Assembly: GCA_030737875.1 (NCBI GenBank)
Contig: CM060918.1
Span: 775,118,552-775,182,551 of the forward strand
Reading direction: 5' to 3'
Source: Allium sativum
Taxonomy: Eukaryota > Streptophyta > Magnoliopsida > Asparagales > Amaryllidaceae
DNA length: 64,000 nt
Positions 55,442 to 64,000 of this stretch are shown here, one piece after another. The notes beneath the pieces are model-generated. The model saw only the letters and a program-made list of their open reading frames with translations. It was not told where the DNA came from and made no database searches. The position numbers were made by a program, and so were the translations under genes. Numbering within the stretch: the first letter of the stretch is position 1; every line of letters starts with the position of its first letter.

Positions 55442-57070
55442 ATGATTAAGTGCAAGAAGCTCGACGTTATCGCTGAAGCTCAAGGTATAAAAGGGGAGGA
55501 AGTCAAAAAAATTCTTCAATTGGAGTTCCATCGAACTACGTCACTCAAGAAGACTCAACGGAATGATCAAGAACTTAGATAGGGATTTGAATGCTCAACT
55601 CAAGCGAAAAGAAAATGCTTTTAACATCTTTATTCCCCGGATTGAGGACAGGATAAGAAGTGCTTCGATGCCAACTTGCCAGGGAGACATTTTTGGAATG
55701 AGTACCAATGTTCTTCCACCTCCGACTCAGGACTTAGAGGTAACCCCACAAACTAATCAACAGGACGATGCCGCTCCATGGAATGGTGTCGGTCCCGCTA
55801 CAATCGGAGGCATCCCTAATCTAGATGTCGCTCCAGCTCATGATGCTTTGGTAGGACAAGCTGCGAGCTTCGCTGCTTGAAATGTTGTTCAAACGCCAGT
55901 GCGTGTGGCTTTAAATGGTAGTGGTTCCACAGTTCCGGGAGTTAGAATTGCACCCGACTTGGCCTCTCAGGATAGAATTCAACCGGATATTCTTCCCAAT
56001 CGTTCGATTCCTCACTTGGACTTAAACACTGGGGGCGCCAGTGTTGCTTTGGATAATCTAAACTAGTTGCTTGCTTGTGGCAATGGTTCTCAAATTCCGA
56101 ATGTTATCCATCGATTCACTTGAGGCAGCGCCTCTTCTTCTGACTTGGATTGTATAACTCAGAGTTTGTTCTTCGTGGATATCATGAACTCCCTTAACAC
56201 ACCAAATTTCAAGAAACCAGTTCTAGAACCCTATGACGGTGGAAAAGATCCGATCGCCCACCTAATGAGATATATTCTCCATATGGAAGTCTTCTCCGCT
56301 TCAGAAAATGTCATGGCGAAGTGCTTTTCGCTTTAACTAACAGACATCTGCAATGTGATACAGGAAGCTAGAGGCGGACTCCAACACTTCTTGGAATGCT
56401 TTGATTAGCAGATTTGTGGAACAGTTTAGAGTCAACATAGCTCGTCTAAAAAGCATCGTGACTCTCAATGGTATTAGGAAGAAGTCCGTTGAGACTCTAC
56501 GTAAATTCTTGAAATGCATTAGTGCTATGGTAGCCTTAGTCGACAAACTCGATCCTTTTATGGTTTTAATGGCCGTAGTTTCAGGTGTTTTGGACAAATC
56601 TGACTTCAAGACATCTTTACACCGGGACCCTTCTAGGGATCTCTGGGAATTCAATTTTGAAGCTGAAAGATTCCTTCGGGAAGAAGATGTGAGGATTGGC
56701 TAAAAGGTTCTCGATATTGATGTTGTTAAGGATGGGAAACCGTCCGATTCTGAAAAGTCTAAAGTTTCTGCTGCGTCTCAGCAACCTCCTTCGAGGAATG
56801 ACCGCCCTTCGAGGAATGAACGTGATAGGGTTTGGGGATAACCTAAATTCCCATCTTACTGGAAGCTTAGTCACACCCTCGAGAAGATCTACTAGGAAGT
56901 TAATCCTATTTCTCCCTTCACAAAGCCTCCCGTTAAGGAGCCCGCTTAGAAAGAAAAAGATTTTGGCTGGCACTGCATATTCCATGATGTCGATGTTCAC
57001 AATACAAATGAATGTCGACATCTAAGGAATGTTATTTAGGAACATGTCAATAGTGGAAAGTTAGCACGAT
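55442..57070 (+). pseudogene. gag: C1 gag (Tat-like), frameshifted
   Basis: Reading begins MIKCKKLDVIAEAQGIKGEE (55442), shifts to KNLDRDLNAQLKRKENAF (about 55563), and reaches the gag core at 56145-56700 with FKKPVLEPYDGGKDPIAHLMRY and, in another frame, SWNALISRFVEQFRVNIARLK, GIRKKSVETLRKFLKC and LDPFMVLMAVVSGV. A C-x2-FH-x5-H-x2-T-x2-C pattern (HCIFHDVDVHNTNEC) at about 56970-57020 matches the zinc-binding end of Tat gag. At least three frame changes and several stops make it inactive. It packages retroelement RNA when intact. Confidence 0.8.
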
Positions 57071-57964
57071 ATGTTCGTACTCGGCTGCGATGCCAAGACA
57101 TGCACATCCCCTTCAAAGGAATCAAGACAGGCCTGGGACTAGCAATTGTCCCAACGACATCGTTATCAACTGAACCTCTCACTGGCTCTGATGTCTCGGA
57201 CTCAAGTCCCTAGGGCATCAGTATCTTACGGCTTGCAGATTCTGCTCTTCCGGTCTTTTGGTCATCTTATTTTTTGGATTAGTGGCTCTCAAATAATGAG
57301 CTCCTCACTTATGGATTTCTTATTTCTAATTTTTCAACTTTTGAATTTCTTGAGCCCCATGGCTCTGGCTCCCTTGGCTTTTTCTGATTATGGATATTCG
57401 GGCTTTGGCCCCATGGCTTTATCTCTTATGGCTTTTATGGAATGTAAATCGTTGAGTCGACCTACCCATGCATGGGAGTAGTTATAATCCCTAACCGTGC
57501 TCTTTGCTCGACAACACACCATCCAGTTATCAATAAAATGGATTTACTGACATTTCTCGGTCGTTTTACTAAAGTAAGTCCGCCTTGAACCCATTTACAA
57601 CTCTTGGTCGTCTTGGCTTGACACGATCACCTTGATAAATTCTGGTTTTGGAACTCGTATGACTAAGTCGCTTACCCATTTACGAGACTAAAGTGTCCTT
57701 AAGCATGCTCTTCCCGAATGATAAACCATCCAGTCCCTTTCACAAATGAATTGGAAATCAAGAACGACTAAGTTTGCATACCCATGTACGGGAACCCGTG
57801 AGATCCTTAAGCATGCTCTTTACGGATGATGAATCGTTAGGCTTTTCTTTCGATTTAACTAAAAATCCCTAACCTTTATTGCTTCAATAAAATTACTTCG
57901 TACGGCGAATTCTTGTGGAGTATGAAACCTAGAATCAGATTGAAAACTCTAATCTTTCCTTTAA
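57071..57964 (+). other. C1 interior without recognisable coding
   Basis: No protease or RT motif was found where they are expected. Around 57480-57860, related lines with 'cccatttacgag' and 'aagcatgctctt' recur (57660-57830), suggesting an older, decayed tandem repeat before the minisatellite. Confidence 0.5.
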
Positions 57965-58390
57965 TTAATTTCCTTGATTGGTCTTGCCTTGTCCAAGGTC
58001 GCCTTGGATCCCCTTTTTCTCGGTTGGTCTTGCCTCGTTCAAAATCGCCTTGGATCCCCCTTCCTTGGTTAATCTTGCCTCGTTCAAGGTGGCCTTGGAT
58101 CCCTCCTTCCTCGGTTAATCTTGCCTCATTCAAGGTCGCCTTGGATCCCCCCAACCTTGGTTGGTCTTTCCTCGTTCAGGATTGCCTCGGGTAAACATTG
58201 GTTGGTCTTGCCTCATTCAAGGTCGCCTCGAGTAAACCTTGGTCATTCTTGCCTCATTCAAGATCTTTGGTCTTGCCTCGTTCAAGATTGCCTCGGGTAG
58301 ACCTTGGTTGGTCTTGCCTCGTTCAAAAACTCCTCGAGTAAACCTTGGTTGGTTTTGTCTCGTTCAAGATCGCCTTGGGTCATATGCATG
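57965..58390 (+). repeat. minisatellite of about 45 bp in the C1 3' region
   Basis: A unit 'ggtcttgcctcgttcaagg' followed by TCGCCTTGGATCCC recurs nine or ten times. Unit starts at 58022, 58067, 58113 and 58159 give steps of 45, 46 and 46 bp. The later units drift to CCTCGGGTAAACCTTGG. It lies just before the 3' LTR. Confidence 0.9.
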
Positions 58391-58507
58391 CCTTAATCGT
58401 CTTACTAATGTAAGATTGCCTTGGACCCAACTACATCCCTTGGTTGTCTTACATCGACAAGATCATCTTGGAAAAATACGATAACCTTTGGCTGCCTCAT
58501 CGGCAAA

Positions 58508-60213
58508 TGTTGACGCACGTTTTGGTCGAAGTTGTTACACGTCAAAAATATCGTCAGAAAACAAAATTCGAATGGCATATTCTGAGAAGGATTAGAAATC
58601 GCGTCAATTCATAGCGAAAATACGTGATCAATACTGTTCGATTAGCTCAAAATGGTTGAGCGTGTCAGTCCGATCATATGGCAGAACTCATTGCGCAAAA
58701 AAATATAAATTTGTAAAAAAAATAGTGGTGTGCTCAAAAAGAAGTTGATCGACACACGAAAATCATGAAAAATCATGATAAAATCCTAGGTCGATCAATC
58801 TAGTAAAATTGGCAAGCTCAGGCTTGGCACGATGAAAAACAAGTCAAAAACATGTCGGATCACTCGAAAAGTACATGTTGTGCGCTCGCTGATCACTTGG
58901 AAAAACTAGGTCGATCATCGGATCTGGCACACTCAAAATAGCCTGATCGACTCAACCCGATCACATTTTTTGGCGTGTGCGCATCGAGTTTTTTAACCTG
59001 GAAAAATGGTTTGGCAGGATCCTACTTCGCATCGCATCAAGTCTCGGATGTGATTTCTCCTGATCACCTCGGCAAAAAGATGGATCAGCATGATTGCGCA
59101 TCGCATCAAGTGTGATGCGATATTTGGATCGGGAAAGAAAAGGCGGCCGATCAGCTGATTTCTAGATCCGAAAAGTCGGGATCGCATCCGTGTGATGCGA
59201 TGAAAACACATGACCAACACAGCGATCTGTGCGAGATTTATGACGTGGGATTTTGGCAAGATGATATGCCACGTTTTCTGAAGCAAGAATCTCGTGATCG
59301 CATTGGCTTGATGCGATGAAATCACGAGCGCAGCGCGAGTTCTCTGAAGCGAATTTTTGTGATGCGATTGGATTTGACATCGTGCCAGATCACTTGGCAA
59401 GCAACAGATGCCATGCGGATCACCACAAACCAAGTGATCCCCATGCTTTTTCACACGTTTTTTTTTGATGCGGTCTAGCACATGGCCAGGATGCGCTTTT
59501 TTGACTCTGAGAATCCTCGAATGCGATTTTTGGATGCGATGGGGATTGTGATGCAATTTTCATATCCGAGCAAGATGTGATGCTATTTTTCATGTGTGGG
59601 TTATGTTGGATGCAATTTTCGGATAGTGAACCCCAAATCTCACTAACTTCTACCTAACCCACTCACATATAAATAACCCCAAACTTGGCCTTCATACAGA
59701 TTTTTTCCCCACAGGTTTTTGGACTTGTTAGAGCTTTCAAGCATCGTTAATGGCCTTCATCTTTTTCTCCATGACTATTGGACATAGCATGGACCACTAA
59801 AACATTGCACAAACATTTTCCATCAACAAGCATAATTACACTGCTTTTGGACTGTTTTGGAAATTTTTGGATTTTTTGGACATTGAAGCTACTTTTCCAG
59901 ACATACTTGACCAATTCAACACAGTTTTCACTCAACGAAGGACTTTTTAGTCAAAGTTTAGAATTAACAAACTTGTTGTTGTTATATTATAATGCTTTGT
60001 ACACAAATACTGTCCGAACTTGTACAACATTGCAGTCGACAAATATATGATGAACGATTACTATAAAGTGGACGTAGTCGTTAGTGCAGAACCATTATAA
60101 AAAGATGCTTTCCCCCGCATTGCATTACTTTACATTTGGACTACTGTGTTGCTAATACACATACATCAAGGGTTGGTGTGTACTAAATAAAGCGACAATT
60201 CACCACGTCAACA
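58508..60213 (+). repeat. C1 right (3') LTR
   Basis: 1706 bp, TGTTGACGCACG...CACCACGTCAACA. TATA at about 59667 (ATATAAATAACCCC). GATGCGAT-type words are dense at 59030-59600. No clear PPT precedes it. Confidence 0.88.
59667..59680 (+). promoter_or_regulatory. C1 LTR TATA box
   Basis: ATATAAATAACCCC followed by AAACTTGGCCTTCAT, the core shared with C2. Confidence 0.6.
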
Positions 60214-63200
60214 ATAATCAGCTATTTAACTATCAAATAAATAACCATTTATTCATAAAAAGGAAATGAATTCACTGATTCAAAACTCAGCATCATTTAG
60301 CCTCTTAAATCTAACCAGTCGTTAATTGAAACTTCTAAATCTTATAATATTATTAAAACATTTCATTTTGTTATCTTATTTAATATAAGAATATTCAATT
60401 ATCATTTAGATCTACTTTACTAACTTCTCATTGTAAATTGGTAAGTGAATAAATCTCTAAGTATACAACCCCGAAGGTAGAAACCAACATCACATTGACA
60501 CTATGAAATTTACTCGACTCAACCAACGTACAACATGTTCCAATTTCTTAAAAACTACATCATATTTCCTCGGAAATCATTTCTCATAACAATAGTGTTA
60601 CGGTCTATGAATTCCATATCATATATGAAAACAATAATCTTTACTATTAAAATTATTGTTTATCTATAACTTAGCCATTTAGGTTTACTTCTCAAAATTC
60701 ACTCAACTTCCCTTATAATATTATTTACCAAACCATTATTCTAATTTTAAACTAATACAATAATTACTTCTCTGCTTTTCCAAAACAATTCTCTTAACAT
60801 TACAAGCTAACGTAAAATCAAAGTGGGTGATAAAGTAGATGGAAGACATGAGAATAAAGGTATCATTTCGAAAAATTTGTCTAGAGAAGATATGTTATTA
60901 TTACTTTACAACTCTAGTCAATATCCATTTACTAAATCATTTGAAATACTAGGCTTTGAATCTAATACTAAATATTGGTTTCATATTAAACTTACAACTC
61001 CATATTTACATTCCATTTATTCGCTAGTCTCATTCACAAATCCCTTTTTTATCCCATTTCGTAAATTTTTATAAACAATGTTCATTAGTTGTAGAAAATC
61101 ACTTTCAACCCTCTTGGAACAGTTCACGAACACTTTTAATTCCATTCGTCCATTTCAATATTTAAAATTCCATTTACGACACTTAAGTCCTTTTTCGCAA
61201 TCATTTTTAATACTCCAGCTTAGTTTATACCGCTTAACAATTTATGTACTAATATCTTAGAATTTCATTAGTCATAATTTAAATGACTATATAAAAACTT
61301 AAACAAAACTTCATCATTTATTTTTTTTAAACAAAAATCATATTTCAAATCCTTATTTAAACAAAAATCATATTTAGAATCGATTTAACATCGATTCCAA
61401 CAATCGTTAATTTTATCAACGATACTAAAGAGGCAAATGTCTATTAAAGTATCAACCCATGAAATAAATATTTTATCAACCAATTTCACATTCAAAAGAG
61501 CACAACAAACTATATTGATCAAAGGTATCAATATCAGTGAGAATCCTGTTGGATTTTCCAACCTGTCATTCTTGCATTACATATTCATATTTAAACATAT
61601 AGTATAATACATAAAATTTAGCAACCACCATGAGAAATCCAGTTGGGTCCCTCCAACCTGTTAATCCCTGCATCCAAATAGGTTTCCTCAAATAAAATCA
61701 TTCATAAGAATATCCATTTTAAATAGTTAATTTCTATAACAGCAAATAACGACAATTTAACATCACCCATTTTATTTAACAATAACAATTCAAACATTCA
61801 ATTAAATTAAACATGTCCAGTCCATATTATAAACATGACCAACAAGGTAAGTTGCCTAATTTAGTGTTATAATCGTTAAAAATTAATGATTGATTTCAAT
61901 TAAATTAAATGAACATTTAATTTAATCCATTCTGTCAATAAATATAAATATTATTCAGTACTAATTCAACAATAAATAATCATAACACACGAATATTAAA
62001 CCTGACTTATATAAAATATAAGTGGGACAAACTGAGTAAGTAAACTCACTTTGGTTCCATTTATTGCTGTAGCGGTTAAATTAAAAAGTGTTTAATTTAA
62101 CTATAAATTTCAGTTGCTTTCAGTTTTGTCCAAATCAGTTCCATAATGTTGTGCTCATCGATACGGTTCTAGTGCAACTTATTTCGCTAATTCTGTTAAA
62201 ATATGCACAAGATATGCAATTATAAATATTCACGTTTTAATTAAATAATTATATTCCTTAATTAATACTATAAATGTTAAATACATTTGTTTAGGCATAA
62301 ATAGGCCTGAATCATATCTGCTCCTTCGTTCACGCTATACCCTCGTTACTTTACGCAAGAAACTTACCCATAAAGTAACGCGTTAAAACTAGACATATGA
62401 CCTTGCAATGAAAATTGTAATTCTAGCATAAAATAATATTTCGGGTACGATGTAGCAGGTTTTGTCGAATTTCGAGATCATTTGCAAAATTCTCTTTATT
62501 ATTCACAATGTGAATCAATATATGTTGAAATTGAGGACGATCACAAAATAAATCAAATTAACATGAAATTTGAAAATCTACAATAATTAATAACAATAGA
62601 TTTAATAAAAATTAGTTTTCTTGAAATCCGAGTTTGTTTGAAAATCAATTGTTCTTAAATTTAAAATTAAATCAATAAGATGATTAAATATAAACCTATG
62701 CGTATACTATTCGTATGATCAAACGGTGAATCTCGTCGATACGAAAATCGAAATCCTATAATAACTTACTAATACGAATCCAACGGCACAAGTTTCGTTG
62801 CATTGCGAGACTGTTCTCCTGGACTGATATCGCAAAATAACTATGCTTTGGACACCAATATATATGGTCACCAAAGATAACGAACTATATATCTATCCTG
62901 ACTCTAAATATCAATACGAATTCAAAGGAATCAGTTTCACATTTTAATTCGATCGTTATCTCAAGTTACATACAAATTCCTTACAAATCAATTAAAATTT
63001 ATTAAATTAATCACTATGGTTACATACGATTCCATAGCGACTTTCTGAAAATTTATTTTGGAAATAAATTCAAATATATAATACGATTCCATTTTTTCTT
63101 TTTCATTAGGAAACTATAATTAAATAGATTCGGACGACTCTTGTTTCAAAGAATTCCGACTTATATTGGATTATATATATTCAATTAAAGTTCAAAATGT

Positions 63201-63377
63201 AATATTACGAACTACCGCTACGTTACAAGCTCGTTTTATAATTATATATAAATTTAATGTTCAAACTTCGTTTATAATAAATAAATTTCTATATAAAATT
63301 TCATTTTTATTTCTAATATAATGTCTAAAACAAAATTAAATATTCGAAATTAATGTTCAAAAATCTTGGTCGCTACA
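60214..63377 (-). repeat. B1 5' LTR, outer segment
   Basis: From about 60475 it aligns with 45310-48476 (for example CCTCGGAAATCATTTCTCAT in both). The first 260 bases do not align. The GGAATCC-type blocks are at 61538-61562 and 61631-61660. It ends CTTGGTCGCTACA at 63377. The GC-rich leader present in the 3' LTR (47060-47340) is missing here: at 62350 'ttactttacgcaagaaac' joins directly to 'ttacccataaagtaacgcg', a deletion of about 450 bp that removes the TATA box. Confidence 0.85.
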
Positions 63378-63382
63378 ATGTT
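63378..63382. repeat. B1 target-site duplication, right copy
   Basis: ATGTT, identical to 25452-25456. Confidence 0.85.
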
Positions 63383-64000
63383 GGCAGGATAGAGAACTAT
63401 TTCATTAAATAACTTGCTATTTTTATAAGATATGAAGCAGTTTAGAGTAGTTAGGCCTTACATGCAAGTGTAAATTATGCGCATACACGGACAATGCAGT
63501 TATGATGTATCAGTTATACGATATTTACTAATACAACAAATAGCACCTCCGGTCTCCACTTATTATAGGATAACAATATGCAGTAACGATGACAGTTATG
63601 ACAGATAACAATTAAGAACTTAACCAGTAACAACAGAAAGCACGTAACAAAGACAAGAGAACATACTACCAAAAATGCGAAACATTAGAGTTTAGTGGAC
63701 TGTCACATGATTACCAAGAAGACTAAAGCATAACTAATTGCTAAAGTAACAACTAGATATATCATAGAAAACTACAATAGTTGAAGCATAAAATATATTC
63801 TTTAATCAGTTTAACTCTGAAGAACGTGGTAGAATTACAACAAATTCCGCAAAAATTATGATTGCCAAACCTAACAACAAAGAAAGCATAATGAGAGTAG
63901 CTTCCCAAACATAAATTTCAACATATTGTTATACACTTCAACAATATGTAATATTTCGCACATATAGAGGACATGTGCATCTAGACAGTGTAACGATTCA
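63383..64000. other. flanking DNA, no feature recognised
   Basis: AT-rich DNA that was contiguous with 25338-25451 before B1 inserted. No frame, repeat or RNA gene could be supported. Confidence 0.5.

Larger units (their letters stand above)
52388..60213 (+). mobile_element. C1: Tat-like gag-only element in the B1 5' LTR
   Basis: The LTRs are 52388-55317 (carrying solo LTR C2) and 58508-60213. Without C2 and one TSD the left LTR is about 1693 bp against 1706 bp on the right. Both begin TGTTGAC and end near ACGTCAACA (left copy mutated to ATGTCAAGA). The interior has a PBS, broken gag and a minisatellite but no pol. The flanking five bases (ATAGC left, ATAAT right) match at only three positions, so the TSD is degraded or flanks were altered. 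It lies on the plus strand. Confidence 0.85.
25457..63377 (-). mobile_element. B1: long-LTR, short-interior, non-coding retroelement hosting the nest
   Basis: From the lower coordinate: 3' LTR (25457-25909 plus 44294-48476), PPT (48477-48489), 2.5 kb interior, PBS (50950-50962), 5' LTR (50964-52387 plus 60214-63377), all bracketed by ATGTT. After removing the insertions the two LTRs measure about 4636 and 4588 bp, which supports the reconstruction. The LTRs are well diverged by eye. The interior has no gag or pol. The left terminus (TGCAAC...) aligns base by base with the start of the other LTR (CGTAACGACCCAATGGG), mostly through C-T and G-A changes. I interpret B1 as a non-autonomous Ty3/Gypsy derivative of the LARD kind, with unusually long LTRs. 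Confidence 0.85.

Noticed and set aside
57876..58484. Repeat-containing frames on both strands (92, 93 and 81 residues)
   Set aside because: Translation of the 45 bp minisatellite; a 45 bp period keeps frames open by chance.

Overview
The window is a nest of transposable elements from a large-genome flowering plant, probably a eudicot. No host gene, rRNA or tRNA gene could be supported. The diagnosis rests on Ty3/Gypsy polyprotein remnants (a chromodomain-carrying, Tekay/Del-like chromovirus and Tat-like elements), LTRs ending TG...CA, primer-binding sites (PBS), polypurine tracts (PPT), target-site duplications (TSD), and very AT-rich LTR families around them.

Layout. 1-6987: minus-strand chromovirus 'A1', cut by the window start, with gag, broken pol, PBS and a 2.9 kb LTR. 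6988-9452: end of an AT-rich LTR ('family B'). 9453-11288: degenerate plus-strand coding-like DNA. 11880-20880: Tat-like Ty3/Gypsy remnants on the minus strand, including one LTR (13917-15098) with a PBS on one side and a PPT-like tract plus pol on the other. The integrase there is split by a solo LTR (16903-17984) with a perfect TSD. About 21500-25337: another family B LTR copy.

25457-63377 can be resolved as one insertion, 'B1', flanked by the TSD ATGTT. B1 is a minus-strand, apparently non-autonomous element with two LTRs of about 4.6 kb around a 2.5 kb non-coding interior. Its 3' LTR is split by plus-strand LTR insertion 'D' (25910-44288, TSD ccggt/ctggt). D is split by complete chromovirus 'A' (29039-40243, TSD AAGAG, near-identical LTRs). 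The 5' LTR of B1 is split by 'C1' (52388-60213), a Tat-like gag-only element. The left LTR of C1 is split by solo LTR 'C2' (52499-53730, TSD gcatc/acatc). The interior of B1 holds an inverted-repeat insertion, 'E' (about 48722-49806), with an array of about ten TGCA-armed palindromes. 63383-64000 holds nothing recognisable.

How the parts relate. A, A1 and B1 share a PBS complementary to the 3' end of initiator tRNA-Met. A and B1 also share the PPT and a short conserved block (TTCGTCCCCG) beside it, so B1 looks like a passenger replicated by an A-like chromovirus. A itself moved recently although its gag is deleted and its integrase frameshifted, so either the lesions came later or it too was helped in trans. 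Coordinates of LTR ends and TSDs were read directly; family names and percentage estimates are by eye, without database searches.
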